Under the pieces are notes generated by a model. The model had not been told where the DNA came from, searched no databases, and saw only the letters and a list, made by a program, of their open reading frames with translations. Of a DNA stretch of 64,000 nucleotides, positions 45,920-56,369 are shown piece after piece; position 1 is the stretch's first letter, and the number at the start of each line of letters is the position of its first letter. Position numbers and translations under genes: made by a program. Origin of the DNA: Actinomycetota bacterium (GTDB lineage: Bacteria; Actinomycetota; Actinomycetes; Mycobacteriales; Pseudonocardiaceae); the NCBI GenBank assembly GCA_021324675.1, contig JAJPIR010000358.1, positions 1-64,000 on the forward strand. The letters run 5' to 3'.

Positions 45920-46279
45920 TCACCGAGGGACGGGGTATCTGTCGCGTCGACGCCGACACGATGGGATACCCGTGGCGATGTGCCCGCCCAACTTGCCCAT
46001 CCGCACCACATCGCTCACCGCACCCAGAACCGCGACCACAACCCGCAAATCGGTGGCGACCGGTGCCTGGAGGACCAGCAACCGAACACAGCGCCGCTCG
46101 ATGTCATCACACAGCGCCGTGGTGACCTTGCTCTGGCCGCAGGTGATCGACTCGGCGAGACGAAAGTCGGCATGCCACAGCGCCGTGGAGGCGCCGGTCA
46201 TCATCCGCCCGACCCGCCGAGCGAGCTTGACCAGACCGCTGATCAACTCGTCCAACTCGGCGTGGAACGCCTGTCGCAT
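45920..46279 (-). pseudogene. PhoU-like remnant, N-terminal half
   Basis: It reads MRQAFHAELDELISGLVKLA, then CVRLLVLQAPVATDLRVVVA and DVVRMGKLGGHIA, which match the first PhoU three-helix domain (LQAPVAxDLR motif). It stops about 20 codons later, where PhoU should continue for another 100 residues. PhoU proteins regulate phosphate uptake; this half is probably non-functional. Confidence 0.7.
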
Positions 46280-46734
46280 CCCCGAGACAACACAATCCGG
46301 GCAGTACACCATGGACAGCACGGAACTGATCCCCTTCAACACCGCACCCAGCGGTCCCCTAGCGCGCGCCCGCAGGCCTCCACCCGCAATGAGTCTTCCC
46401 GGCCTGACGACAAGGGTCGAGCACCGCGTCACGCCAGGTGGAGATCCAGTCCGGACCGCACAGGGGCGGAAGCCAAGCCCGCCGTCGTACCACACGCGGG
46501 TCACAAGTCAGGGTCAATATCGGTCAACTGCAGCATCATTGCAAAGTTTCCAAGCTTCTTGATCAACTGGTTGTGCCTCGAACGGGCCTCGAGCTTCGGA
46601 TGATTACAGGTCCGGGCGTGGAAGAAAGTGGTAGACGCCAGCGAGGTGAGGTTCCCGCCCGTCTGCGCATCGCAACCGTTGTTAATCGTATCGGGGCAAG
46701 TCGAAAACATACGGAACTCACGCCCACTCTCGTG

Positions 46735-47290
46735 CTCGCCCCCCTCGGCGTGCAGACCCTGGCCACCCAGTTCTGGGCCTACCAAAGCGAGGTCGCTTAC
46801 GGAACCGCCGCCCTCTACGGCTGGTCATCATCGCCCTCGCCGCAGTACCCGGCACCTTTCTCGGGCTCTGGTTCGACCGGGAATGCCATACCCGTAGCCT
46901 GGCGCCGGCACGCCGGGACCGTAACAATCGGTGGGCAAGTGGTCGACGACGGACATCGCACGGTCCGCACTCAACACCGCGACGTGGGCTACGTACCCCA
47001 GGAAGGCGCGCTGTTCCCCCACCTCACCGTGAAACGGAATATCGGCTTCGGGATGCTGCGGTGAGACCGGCACACCGTGCAGCATCTCGTCGACCTCGTC
47101 GCCCGCGGCCTTGAACGGCGCTATTCCCACCAACTGCCCAGCAATCAACAGCAACGAGTCGCACTTGTCCGGGCCCTCGCCATCCGCTCCAAGGTCATCC
47201 TCCTCGACGAACCATTCAGTTCCCTCGACGCATCCCTGCGCGACACCGTGCGCCGAGCCGTCAGCCGCGTGCTTCACAAACTTCGGCAAG
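46735..47290 (+). pseudogene. Iron-type ABC transporter (permease end plus ATPase) remnants
   Basis: Pieces in different frames: a permease C-terminus (LAPLGVQTLATQFWAYQSE, then LVIIALAAVPGTFLGLWFDR after a shift), an ATPase Q-loop piece (DVGYVPQEGALFPHLTV), and a signature/Walker B piece (QQQRVALVRALAIRSKVIL then LDEPFSSLDASLRD). The signature LSGGQ is degenerate (LPSNQ) and Walker A is missing. This was a ferric-ion FbpBC-type system, now decayed. Confidence 0.7.
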
Positions 47291-47903
47291 GCCAAAATTT
47301 TGCCCGCCGACGTTCAGGCCGACCGTGCCCATTGTGTACTCGGTGCCATTACCGTCCACAACAACAAGTCTCCAGTGCGAGTGGCGTGGCTGGGTCGGCG
47401 GCTGTTTGGCTAGGGGTTTGACCTGATCAGCGTGTGCTTTTGCTGCTGCCGTTGGCCATCACTCGGCGGTGGCTGTGGTTGCGGCGTTCGTCGCGATCGG
47501 TTTTCCATGTCCAGCCCGGGATGGTCTTCAAAACAGCGCGTTGCGGGCAGGAAGAGCGCCGGCGACGTGGGCGGCGCACTGGGCAGCGGACCAGGCGCCG
47601 ATGCGAAGGCGGTCGATGGGCGGTATCGCCGACGGGCCGCCGCGTTGCCTCTGCGCGACTACGCCTTGACCGGCCACGCACCCTCAACGCCCCATCCCCA
47701 GATACCCCGCAGCCGCGCAAACCTCTTTGACTTCCTCTAACAACGACTCAAAGAATCACCAGCGAGCCTTGACTGCGTTGCCACGAACACCAAAAAAGCC
47801 GCGCACGTGCATATGCAGCGGAAAAATACCGTTCGTCATGTTTCGTTGACAACTGGCCGTATAGCCAGCTAATATGGCCGGCCCCACAACCCCAAAAGGA
47901 GAC
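47291..47903. other. 613-bp stretch without a supported gene
   Basis: Arg/Pro-rich overlapping frames only; none resembles a family. Confidence 0.4.
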
Positions 47904-48300
47904 ATGTCAGATTCGCGCGCGGAAACACCGCCCACGAAGTCTGGCGACTAATTCGATGAGTAATCCCAGATCAGCCGAAAAGACGGCCGCAGTTGCCGCC
48001 GTGCTGGCTAAACTCGCTATTCGCCCCGGAGAACGGGTGCTCATCATGCTGCCGGACGGTTCCGGCTTCGCCGAGGCATTCGCCGGCACCATCAAATATG
48101 GAGCGGTGCCACTACCAGTTAATCCATTACTCTTCGCCCATGACATTCTGACAGCCGCCGCCGAGTCGGGTGCGCGACTACTGCTGGCTTCAGCGGATCA
48201 AATTCAAACTCTCGCCGATATGGGTGCGGAGCCACCGGTCCTGATCGACGGACCCCAGAGGCCATGGGCAGCGGCGCTGCCCTTGTGCTCGTTAAGTAAA
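47904..48300 (+). pseudogene. Acyl/aryl-CoA ligase N-terminal remnant
   Basis: An AAAGGAGAC ribosome site precedes ATG 47904, but that frame stops after 15 codons. A second frame from ATG 47956 reads LAIRPGERVLIMLPDGSGFA, then GAVPLPVNPLL and SGARLLLASADQIQ, the N-terminal part of AMP-forming ligases of the benzoate-CoA-ligase type. Similarity ends near 48290, before the ATP-binding motif. The rest is gone, and IS110-type sequence follows. Confidence 0.68.
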
Positions 48301-48499
48301 ACGGTGCTCCCATCAAGACTGAAGAACCGCGCGAGCAACCACCCCGACACAAGAGCGATCTGGCGCACCGGATTCCGAATCGCAACCCTAGCTCTGATAC
48401 CAGACCAAGCAGCGTGTCCGACACGGCCTGCAGGCCCACCAATCGTCCGCATGCTACCCGACTAAAGCCAAGGACTCTTACCGTACATGCCTCGCACCG

Positions 48500-49015
48500 G
48501 CGCTGCGCCGTCAGCAACTGCGCCCAACCGGTGCTGATCGAGCAGGTGATGAGCACCCAGACGTTCGTTTTCCTTGCCGCGTTCAATGCTGCCTTCGACG
48601 GTTTAGATCAGCTCGCCGAGGCGATCTGCACGCATTTCCAGCAACATCCCGACTGCGCGGTGATCACCAGTTTCCCGGCCTGGCCGAGGTCACCTGAGCC
48701 TGCATCCTTACCGAAGTCGGCGACGACCGCTCCGCTTCGCCGACGTCCGGGCACTCAGGTCTACGCCGGCTCAGCCCGCATCACCCGCGCTTCCGGAGCC
48801 AGCCACGTCATCACCACCGCCGGATCGAAAACGACCGCATCGCCGCTACGCCTGAGCGTTCATGGTCATGACCAACGCACCCGAAGCCCGAGCCCACTAC
48901 CAGCCCCGCAAAACCCCACTGCGCCGCGCGACGCACCTGTTTAAGGCGCATGCTCGTCAGCTATAGCACTGCCTACAAACCGGTCAGAACTACGAACTGA
49001 TCAAGACATTCGGCC
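48500..49015 (+). mobile_element. IS110-family transposase, 3' remnant
   Basis: The reading is broken by stops and frame changes, but the C-terminal transposase (Transposase_20) order is clear: LIEQVMSTQTFVFLAAFNAA, DQLAEAICTHFQQHPDCAVI, FPGLAEVT (TGA) ACILTEVGDDRSRFADVR, YAGSARITRASG, NAPEARAHYQPRK, and a final LQTGQNYELIKTFGH. The DEDD N-terminal half is absent, so it cannot transpose. Confidence 0.75.
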
Positions 49016-49357
49016 ACACCGCCGGCCAGGCCAAACAGATTGCCTCGGGAGTCCTTGGCCGTCCGGGAGCGGACCGACGAAACAACCTGTGCCTTGGAGC
49101 TGAGCAGCTTGCCTGTAACTCGATTCCAGGATCGGTACCGGGTTGGGCGGCCGGGCTCTTGTGAGCAGCTTCGAGTCCGTGGCCCCGTCCAACTTCGCGC
49201 AACTCGATATCAGCAACGCCTCGCGGCGCGTGCAGTTGACGCGGCATGCAGATGCAGGTCCGGCCCGGACTCCCAGGCGGCGAGCGAGAACTCGAAGAGG
49301 CTGACCAGGCCACCAGAGTCGCGCCACCCGCGCCCGATACTCCTCGATCAGCTCCTG

Positions 49358-49999
49358 TTACATGCCGAACCGCGCGCGTCGCACGGCTTCCACCGCCGCA
49401 TCCGGCCCACTCACCTCGACCTGTGCCGCGACCTGCCGACCGAAGAGGTAGAGCAGCACTTCGCCTGGAGATCCGGCGATGCGGGCAGTAGGTTCCCCCA
49501 GCCGTGCTCGAACGGTCTTAGCAGTCCCCGCCCACTGAAGCTCCAGACCTGCGCCGTGCAGTCGCCGCGCGAGAAACCAGGGCGCCAGACTGACGTTGCG
49601 CCACAGGGCCTCGTCCAGTGCAGGTTCGTTCGTTCGAGGACCACGACCGTCGGCTCTGCGTACGTCCTCGTGGTGGACGAAGAATTCGTTAAGGTTCGCA
49701 AACCGGCGTACCCATCCGATGCGGAACAAGCCTGGCGGCGGTCCCGATCGAATCGTCGCAACGAGCCCTGCAAAGTCCCTCAGCGCGAGCGCTCTTCTTC
49801 GTCGTTCAGCGAAGCGGCCCCAAGCACCAGGCAGCACAAGCCCGGGACCAGCGAGGTAGTCGCGCTCGCGGAGGACGAGGTGCGCCGCGAGATCGCGGGT
49901 CGTCCACGGCTCGAGGAGAGTTGGTGCCTCGGGACCGAGCTCGTCGAACAGGTCGCTGAGCTGTGCTCGCTCGACGGCGTCAAAGAGCACATCGGCCAT
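49358..49999 (-). CDS. TIGR03085-type (DinB/mycothiol-isomerase-like) protein
   Basis: A 213-aa protein of the actinobacterial DinB-like superfamily. The N-terminus (DAVERAQLSDLFDELGPEAP, LEPWTTRDLAAHLVLRERDY) and the central NEFFVHHEDVRRADG motif, with His residues for metal binding, are typical. The C-terminal 60 residues form the sterol-carrier-like part (GLELQWAGTAKTVRARLGEP). Start MADVLF at 49999 is chosen; the in-frame upstream part to 50263 is unlike the family. Members are thought to be mycothiol-dependent enzymes; role unknown. Intact inside a decayed area. Confidence 0.82.
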   Translation of the reverse strand: MADVLFDAVERAQLSDLFDELGPEAPTLLEPWTTRDLAAHLVLRERDYLAGPGLVLPGAWGRFAERRRRALALRDFAGLVATIRSGPPPGLFRIGWVRRFANLNEFFVHHEDVRRADGRGPRTNEPALDEALWRNVSLAPWFLARRLHGAGLELQWAGTAKTVRARLGEPTARIAGSPGEVLLYLFGRQVAAQVEVSGPDAAVEAVRRARFGM

Positions 50000-50900
50000 A
50001 TCGCCGTAGTGTAGCGACGCCGGCGGCGGCTTCGAGGATCCCTGATAACGAACCGCATCCAGCCGACGCGGGCCGGTCGACCTGGACAATTCACGTATCG
50101 GTGGGGCTAGCGCTGCATTCTTTCCGATGTTCTTCGCGCCCCGGCCCAGGCGGCTGCGGCGTCTCCAAGCGCACGTTATCGACGGCCAATCGATGCCGTG
50201 CGGTGAGGCACTTGGACACGATGGCCGGATTGAAGCTTCTTTCGCGGCTGCTGTGTAGGGCAATGTTCGTTCGCCTGGATCCGAGCGGGGGGCCCCTCCT
50301 GGATGGGCTCAACCACGTTGCTGGAGCTCGGTGGGGCTTGGTGTTGTCCCTGGTTGTGGCCCAGGGTCTTGACGACATCGGGGATGGGGCAGGTGTTTGA
50401 CTATTTTCCTGACGAGCCTCGGCCCATAGGTGCGGTTGAGGTAGTTCATGACCTCGGCGATCGCCGCGTCGTCCAGGAAAGATTGCGCAGCTTGCGCACC
50501 AGTTGTTCCGTTGACTGTGCCATTCCCGCACCCGTCCCTGCGACACCACAACTGACCCTCGCACCACATCTACCCACCCCCTTCACCCCACCCCTGGTCG
50601 CCTCAGCACCCCAGATCATCACCCAACCCCAGCAAGCACCGGCTCCCCACAAACCACTTAAGTCACAAACACTGCTCCATCGACGAATTAACCCAACACC
50701 AGCACCACCTCCGACGCCTGCGCCACCACCAACTAATCCCGCTACACCCGACAGGTCAGCAAGCCAGGCGCACCACCGGAGCTGTCCTGACCAACCCAAC
50801 GGCCCAATACCTAGATCGCGCACGACGATTTGCAATGTCGTAGGGGCGTGTGTTGGATCTGGCGGATTCTCCTGGGATTGACCCGCCGGGTAGAGGAAAG
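50000..50900. other. 901-bp region; one decayed frame and a C-rich tract
   Basis: A minus-strand frame with AAIAEVMNYLNRTYGPRLVR (about 50400-50490) reads like a gene fragment, and a start (MAQSTEQLVRKLRNLS) lies in another frame 40 codons upstream, so a small gene has probably frameshifted. From 50525 to 50760 the plus strand is unusually C/A-rich and G-poor. No intact gene. Confidence 0.45.
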
Positions 50901-51650
50901 ATGAGATCCATGAAGCTCACCGTCATCGGCGGTACCGGACTGATTGGCTCGCAGGTGGTCCAGAAGCTGACCGCAGCCGGGCACCAGGCCGTGGCTGCGG
51001 CGCTGTCCACCGGCGTCGACCTGATCACGGGCAAGGGCCTGGACCACGCCCTGGAGGGCGCCGAGGTCGTGGCGAACCTGGCGAACTCGCCGACATTCGA
51101 CGAGGCATCCCTGGGCTTTTTCCGCGCCTCCATGACCAACGTGCTGGCCGCGGGACAACGTGCGGGTGTCGGGCACCAGGTGATCCTGTCGATCGTCGGT
51201 GTCGACCAGGTGCCCCAGCTGGACTACTACCGTGCCAAGACCCTGCAGGAGGACCTGCTGCGCCAGGGACCCACGCCGTACTCCATCGTGCGCGCCACCC
51301 AGTTCTTCGAATTCGTCAACGCGGTGTTGTCCTGGACCTCTGACGACACCACCGTTCGCCTGCCCTCTACCCGCCTTCAGCCCATCGCTGCCGCCGATGT
51401 CGTCGACGCGGTCGTCGACGTCGCCACCGGCGCGCCGCTGTGCGGTATCCGCAACGTTGCCGGCCCGGACGTCTTTGCCCTCGACGAACTCGGCAGGATC
51501 ACTCTGGCAGCACAGCAGGACAACCGGACCGTGATCACCGACGACAAGGCCGGCATGTTCGCGGCCGTCACCGGTGACGTGCTCACCGCAGGCCCGGACG
51601 CACACCTGGCACCCACGCACTACCAGGACTGGATTCAAACGGTCCGATAA
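50901..51650 (+). CDS. Atypical short-chain dehydrogenase (NmrA/SDR-a5-like)
   Basis: A 249-aa Rossmann protein starting MRSMKLTVIGGTGLIGSQVV: GGTGLIG at about residues 10-16 is the NAD(P)-binding motif. It lacks the SDR Tyr-x3-Lys in its usual place but has DYYRAKTLQEDLLRQGPTPYSIVRATQFFEF, as in NAD(P)-sensing atypical SDRs. AGAGGA precedes ATG 50901; ATG 50910 is an alternative. Likely a redox sensor or NAD(P)H-binding oxidoreductase; substrate unknown. Confidence 0.85.
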   Translation: MRSMKLTVIGGTGLIGSQVVQKLTAAGHQAVAAALSTGVDLITGKGLDHALEGAEVVANLANSPTFDEASLGFFRASMTNVLAAGQRAGVGHQVILSIVGVDQVPQLDYYRAKTLQEDLLRQGPTPYSIVRATQFFEFVNAVLSWTSDDTTVRLPSTRLQPIAAADVVDAVVDVATGAPLCGIRNVAGPDVFALDELGRITLAAQQDNRTVITDDKAGMFAAVTGDVLTAGPDAHLAPTHYQDWIQTVR

Positions 51651-52044
51651 CCGGGCAGCCGGGAAAATGCCGTGACTCATGATCGGCTAGACGGTCCCGC
51701 CAACCGCCGGGCCTATGACGGCCATCCGCACCATAGCCAGCGCTCTACCGACAGCTAGCTGCGCACAACACCAGCCGCCTCCTTCGACGCCAGGTTGGTA
51801 GCACTCGACGCGGAGCAAGACATGAGCTGGCGACGAGACGTGAGACCTGTGCTTCGAGTGGCCTTAGCACTGGTGTTCAGCGGCGGGCCGTGCCGGAGCG
51901 GAGGCCTGCCGGAGCCACCTGTCTGCTTGTGGGTTTGGATGATCAGGATGCTCGGCGCTGGCAGATACTCGTCGAGTTGTCCGATGAGGTAGCTCGGATG
52001 TCGGTTTGGCCCATATTGGCAAGCGGTAGCGGGAGAGTGGATTG
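51651..52044. other. 394-bp intergenic region
   Basis: Between the SDR and NACHT genes. Only Arg/Pro-rich frames on the minus strand; no gene or hairpin I would support. The NACHT promoter should be here. Confidence 0.4.
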
Positions 52045-54450
52045 ATGCTGGCTCGCCGTGATCGGCGCTGGACCGCGTGGGCTGCGGCACTATGCATGCT
52101 GGCATTAGTGGGCGGTGCAGCGTGGTTGATGTTGATCTGGTACCGCCATGGCGCTGTGGACGCAGATCCCCGGGCGTCGGTGTTAGGTTTCTTGCTCGCG
52201 GTTGCCGTCGCTGCTGTGGGGTTGGGGGGATGGATACGCCGGCAGCGTGGTGCAGCAGGGATGCCGGTAACTGCTGATCAGGCCGGACGATCTGCGGCCA
52301 CGTTGGCTGAGATGGTGGCCGAGCAGTGGGCACGGGAGGCTCTGGCTCGTTCGCTGGGCAATGCGGAGCCAATGCCGGTGCGCTGGCGGCTGTCGCCGAC
52401 CATGTCGGGTACTCCGGTGATGGATCATCCTGAGGTGATCGCTACGGCCGGATTGTCTTTCACGGTCAGTTCCGAGCGTATCAGTGAGGTTGTGGCGGCG
52501 TTTCGTGGGTTGGATCGCCGCCGTTTGGTGATTACTGGTGGGGCCGGGACTGGAAAAACCACGTTGGCGGTACAGCTGTTATTGGAGCTGCTGGCCCATC
52601 CCCGGCGCGGTGAACCGGTGCCTGTGTTGTTCTCTCTGGTCGGTTGGGATCCACGGAAGCAGCCACGACTACAGGACTGGCTCGCCGCTCGGCTGGAGCG
52701 CGATTATCCAGCGCTGCGGGGTTTCGGAGAGGATACTGCGCGAGCCTTGGTGGAGCGAGGGAAAATTCTGCCGATTCTTGACGGCCTTGACGAATTGCCT
52801 GTCACGCTGCGAGCGGACATTGTTACCGCGCTTAATGACGCTGTGCTTCCGGGGGGCGGTGGGCTGATCCTGACTAGCCGCCGCGCGGAATTCGCCGAGG
52901 CAGTGACTGATGCGGGGGATGTGCTGACCGCGGCCGCTGTCATCGCCCCACTGGCCCTGACCCGTATCGAGGCTGTCAGCTACCTTCGTAAACTTCTTCC
53001 TCCCGACCCTGGTACGACGTGGTCAACCGTGCTGAGCCAGCTGGAGACGGGTGAGGCGGCGGACCTTGCGGCTGTCACGGCGAGCCCACTCGGGTTATGG
53101 CTGGTTCGCACCGTGTACGTCGATGGCCACCGAGACCCCACCCCGTTGATCGAAAAGGCTCACCCCGATCGATCCACACGCCTTACTCTGAAAGCGCACC
53201 TGCTCGATCAGCTCATTCCCGCCGTCTTGGCCAGTCGACCACCGGCAGCACACTGTCATCCAAGCGTGAGAACTGACCTGCCGCTGCGACCACGCCACAG
53301 GTATAGGCCTCACGATGTGCGAAAATGGCTCACTACCCTTGCTCTTGAACTTCGGGCCGCTGAGACCAGGGACTGGTTGTGGTGGCATCTCGCCCGTCAT
53401 AATTTCCCCACCGTCAGCAGCGCACTCGCAGCAAAACTGGCAGTTGGATCAATTGTCGGTCTGGCATTCGGACTAGCGGGCAGGCAAACGACCCGGCTGG
53501 TGAGTGAAGTGGTGTACGGAGTGGCGGGAGGGCTGGTGGGCGGACTGACTTTCGGGCTGGTGGTTGGGCTCGTAGTCGGACTGGCGGTTGCACTGGCGCT
53601 CAGGCTAACTGCTGAACCGATGCACACTGAACTGCGGCCAGGGGGACGAGTCCGTGACCTGGAGCGCAGTCTGGCGTTCGCGCTGGCAAGTGGATTGGCG
53701 TTCGGACTGTCGTTCGAAATAGAGGAAAACTTGCCTGGAGGGCTGCTAATCGGGCTATCTGGGCTAGCGGTTGGACTGGCGTTCAGGCTGACTGGTGAAC
53801 CGGCGCGCACTGACCTGCGGTTACGAGGACGAGTACCCGAGGTACTGCGCAGTCTACGGTTCGCGTTGGGATTTGGGCTCGCGTTCGGGTTGGCGTTTGG
53901 GCTGCCGTTAAGCCTGGTGGGCTTGTTGAAGTCCGGGCCGCTGGGCGGGCTGGTATACGGATTGGCATTCGGATTGGCTTTCGGACCAGCGGGCGGGCTA
54001 ACATTCGGACTGATCAACTTCGGAGCCAGCCGGAGCGTTGCACCGGGAATAAGTTCTCCCGCTGAAAGTCAGCACGGAGACAGACGACTCACAGTTCTTG
54101 TCACTGGTGCGGCTGGATTGGCCTTCGGGCTGGCGTTCGGATTTCCAATTGGCCTTGCATGCGTGTTGGTCGTGGGGCCGGCATTCGGGTTGGCGTTCGG
54201 CTTGGTGTTCGGGCCGGCAGGCGGGCTGGCCTTCGGGTTGGCGTTTGGTCTGGTAAGCCAGGCGTGGCCTGCTTTCCTTGCCGCGTCAGGGTGGCTGGCG
54301 ATACGCCGTCGCTTCCCGTGGCGGTTGATGACCTTTCTCGACGACGCCCACCGGCTTGGGTTGCTGCGGGTGGTCGGACCGGCTTACCAATTTCGCCATG
54401 CCGAGTTGCAGGATCATTTGGCCCCGCTCCCAGCCGTACGACCTAAGTGA
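52045..54450 (+). CDS. Membrane NACHT-family STAND NTPase with Gly-Leu repeats
   Basis: An 801-aa protein. Residues about 10-33 and 45-63 are two membrane helices. The NACHT NTPase follows: Walker [10 protein letters not shown] with Lys171, sensor region, and Walker [12 protein letters not shown] (Asp246, Asp249, Glu250), which is the NACHT DGLDE signature, then [11 protein letters not shown] helical part (about 300-450) leads to a striking C-terminal half (about 465-740) of glycine-spaced hydrophobic repeats ([29 protein letters not shown]) predicted to lie in the membrane, and a short soluble end (residues 755-801). Start ATG 52045 has GGGAGAG upstream. Related bacterial NACHT proteins act in phage defence; this one is a candidate. 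Confidence 0.88.
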   Translation: MLARRDRRWTAWAAALCMLALVGGAAWLMLIWYRHGAVDADPRASVLGFLLAVAVAAVGLGGWIRRQRGAAGMPVTADQAGRSAATLAEMVAEQWAREALARSLGNAEPMPVRWRLSPTMSGTPVMDHPEVIATAGLSFTVSSERISEVVAAFRGLDRRRLVITGGAGTGKTTLAVQLLLELLAHPRRGEPVPVLFSLVGWDPRKQPRLQDWLAARLERDYPALRGFGEDTARALVERGKILPILDGLDELPVTLRADIVTALNDAVLPGGGGLILTSRRAEFAEAVTDAGDVLTAAAVIAPLALTRIEAVSYLRKLLPPDPGTTWSTVLSQLETGEAADLAAVTASPLGLWLVRTVYVDGHRDPTPLIEKAHPDRSTRLTLKAHLLDQLIPAVLASRPPAAHCHPSVRTDLPLRPRHRYRPHDVRKWLTTLALELRAAETRDWLWWHLARHNFPTVSSALAAKLAVGSIVGLAFGLAGRQTTRLVSEVVYGVAGGLVGGLTFGLVVGLVVGLAVALALRLTAEPMHTELRPGGRVRDLERSLAFALASGLAFGLSFEIEENLPGGLLIGLSGLAVGLAFRLTGEPARTDLRLRGRVPEVLRSLRFALGFGLAFGLAFGLPLSLVGLLKSGPLGGLVYGLAFGLAFGPAGGLTFGLINFGASRSVAPGISSPAESQHGDRRLTVLVTGAAGLAFGLAFGFPIGLACVLVVGPAFGLAFGLVFGPAGGLAFGLAFGLVSQAWPAFLAASGWLAIRRRFPWRLMTFLDDAHRLGLLRVVGPAYQFRHAELQDHLAPLPAVRPK

Positions 54451-54453
54451 CCA

Positions 54454-54474
54454 CTGCTCTCCAGAGGACAGCAG
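54454..54474 (+). terminator. Hairpin after the NACHT gene
   Basis: CTGCTCTCC and GGACAGCAG pair around a 3-nt loop with one mismatch, four nt past the NACHT stop codon. No T-tract; a weak terminator candidate. Confidence 0.4.
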
Positions 54475-54666
54475 CTAGCCGTCGTTCGGCAATCGTCGAT
54501 CTTCGATCGTTGCACGACAGAGGGCAGACCTTGCCCCATAGGTCCCGGACGAGACGTGGAGGGCAGTGTGCGCATGGGTCTCGCTTCGATGAATCTTCGA
54601 GTTGGTGTGATCACCTGACTTGGCCCCGGCTGGGCTAGTCGCCGTCTGGCGTGCCGGTTAGAGTGG

Positions 54667-54752
54667 TGCCCGTCGCGACTGGCGTAGGTGGGCTACCACC
54701 GGGGAGCGCAGCTTCGGAGCGTCGACCGCCTGGGTGCTCCCGACAGAGGGAG
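54667..54752 (+). ncRNA. ZTP (ZMP/pfl) riboswitch with SD-sequestering hairpin
   Basis: The leader of folD contains the conserved elements of the pfl/ZTP class in order: GUCGCGACUGGCG (54672-54684), a short stem with ACCACCGGGGAGCG (54695-54708), a UUCG-capped stem (54709-54721), and CCGCCUGGGU (54727-54736) that makes the ligand-dependent pseudoknot. The class senses ZTP/ZMP, a sign of 10-formyl-THF shortage. Downstream, CTCCC (54737-54741) can pair with GGGAG (54748-54752), which is the Shine-Dalgarno of folD 5 nt before its ATG. This points to translational control. It is a by-eye motif match without a covariance-model run. Confidence 0.82.
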
Positions 54753-54757
54753 TTGCC

Positions 54758-55621
54758 ATGAGCGCGACTGTGATGGACGGCACCGCCGTCGCCAACGAGT
54801 TACTCCGTGACACCGGTCGGCGAGCCGCCGAGTTCGAGCGCGCACACGGACGCAAGGCCACCTTGGCCACCGTGCTCGTCGGAGACAACCCCGCCTCGCA
54901 CACTTATGTGCGCATGAAGACCCATCGATGCCGAAGGGCTGGCCTGGCCTCGCAGCGCCACGACCTTGCCTCCGAGGCCACCACAGCGCAGGTCGTCGAC
55001 CGCGTCCAGCAGCTATCCACTGACCCTGTCGTCGACGGCATCCTGGTCCAGCACCCACTGCCGGCATCCATTGATCAACGGCGCGTCTTCGAGGCGATCA
55101 CCCCCGCCAAGGACGTCGACGGCGTCACCTCGGCATCTTTCGCCGCGATGGCCTTCGGCCAGCCCGGCTTCGCCTCCTGCACTCCCGCCGGCATCATGCA
55201 TCTACTCGACACCTACAACGTCCCGCTCGCTGGGCGCCACACCGTGGTCGTCGGGCGCAGCCCCATCCTGGGCAAACCGCTCGGCATGTTGCTACTCGCC
55301 CGCGATACCACGTTGACCTACTGCCACTCCAAAACCACCGATCTGCCGGACGTGGTCGCCCGAGCCGACATCCTCATCGCCGCCGTCGGCCGACCCGAAC
55401 TCATCCGCGGCGAGTGGATCAAGCCTGGTGCCGTCGTCATCGATGCGGGCTACAACCCGGGCAACATCGGCGATGTCGACTACGACACAGCAAGCACCCG
55501 CGCAAGCCTCATCACACCCGTCCCCGGCGGCGTCGGCCCAATGACCATCGCCGTCCTACTAGCCCAAACACTCGACGCCGCCCACGCCGCAGCAAATAAG
55601 GTCAGACTTCCTAGCAACTAA
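54758..55621 (+). CDS. folD: Bifunctional methylene-THF dehydrogenase/methenyl-THF cyclohydrolase
   Basis: A 287-aa enzyme that interconverts 5,10-methylene-, 5,10-methenyl- and 10-formyl-THF. Catalytic Tyr50 and Lys54 (SHTYVRMK) and VDGILVQHPLP, KDVDGVTSASF, VVVGRSPILGKPLGMLL and TPVPGGVGPMTIAVLL are all canonical. The start MSATVMDG at 54758 is set by GGGAG 5 nt upstream. It is preceded by a ZTP riboswitch, so it is expected to be induced when 10-formyl-THF falls. No purH or other purine gene is adjacent; a core folD is likely elsewhere, so this may be a folate-stress-induced extra copy. Confidence 0.94.
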   Translation: MSATVMDGTAVANELLRDTGRRAAEFERAHGRKATLATVLVGDNPASHTYVRMKTHRCRRAGLASQRHDLASEATTAQVVDRVQQLSTDPVVDGILVQHPLPASIDQRRVFEAITPAKDVDGVTSASFAAMAFGQPGFASCTPAGIMHLLDTYNVPLAGRHTVVVGRSPILGKPLGMLLLARDTTLTYCHSKTTDLPDVVARADILIAAVGRPELIRGEWIKPGAVVIDAGYNPGNIGDVDYDTASTRASLITPVPGGVGPMTIAVLLAQTLDAAHAAANKVRLPSN

Positions 55622-56369
55622 CCGGTGCCGAAATACTTGACCAAACGCATCGGACAGACGTGGACCTCTTGAGGTCCTTGCGACGCTCTCACTTACGTAG
55701 CCACCAAACCCCGTGGGCTGGCCAGTTCCGCACGATGAGGAGGAAATCTGGTCGTCATTTGATCACGCCATGCTGAAACAACGTGCACGTCTCTCCAACG
55801 TCAACGGCTGGGTCGGCGTGCTACGGCGGTTGTCGGCTCCGTACTTGCGATCCTGAGTAGCGCCGCTCTGCTTGACAGCATCAGTAAAGGTTAAAGTCAT
55901 TGGGTCTGAGCCATTCACTTACAGCTGTGTCGGCAAGAGTGACGCGAATTGTTGATTTTCGTAGTAGCCAGAAGAATCTCGAAGATCCCGCAGTAGTTGC
56001 GTGGTAGTAGATCAATAACGGTCCCGGAAGGGAGACGCCACCAGCGGCGGGGCAGCCGGTGAGGGTGGCCCTAGCGGCTCACTTAGCGTCGGATCCTGTA
56101 TCGGTGGGCGCAGCGTGTCAGTGACGATCACATCCGGCGGGGTCTTGGAGTGCAGGTATTCCGGCGCAGTTCGGACATAGCCATCCTTACTGGGCCAGGC
56201 GGGGACGTTGCGTCGCGCCGTGACAGGGAGCCGCGGTAGACGAATTCCCCTACTGTGCGAACTTGCACATTATTCTGCGTTGCTTGAGGTAAGCGCGGGT
56301 TTACGGTGGGATGGTATCCGCCGCCGAGGTGGCTCGCCCTGTCGGGCGGGTCGGAAATCAGGACCGTTG
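55622..56369. other. 748-bp region with a possible 3' gene fragment
   Basis: The minus strand from about 56215 to TGA at 56012 reads coherently (VPAWPSKDGYVRTAPEYLHS, then a Pro-rich tail ending ASPFRDRY) but has no start, so it is probably the end of a truncated gene. The rest shows nothing. Confidence 0.4.

Noticed and set aside
50446-50835. Gly/Trp-rich minus-strand frame resembling a PE_PGRS-like or low-complexity protein
   Set aside because: It arises from the C-rich plus-strand tract; no ribosome site and no PE or known domain.
53397-54017. 206-aa minus-strand frame rich in Asn/Pro/Ser opposite the NACHT gene
   Set aside because: It mirrors the GLAFG repeat codons and has no start signal; it is a shadow of the repeat domain.
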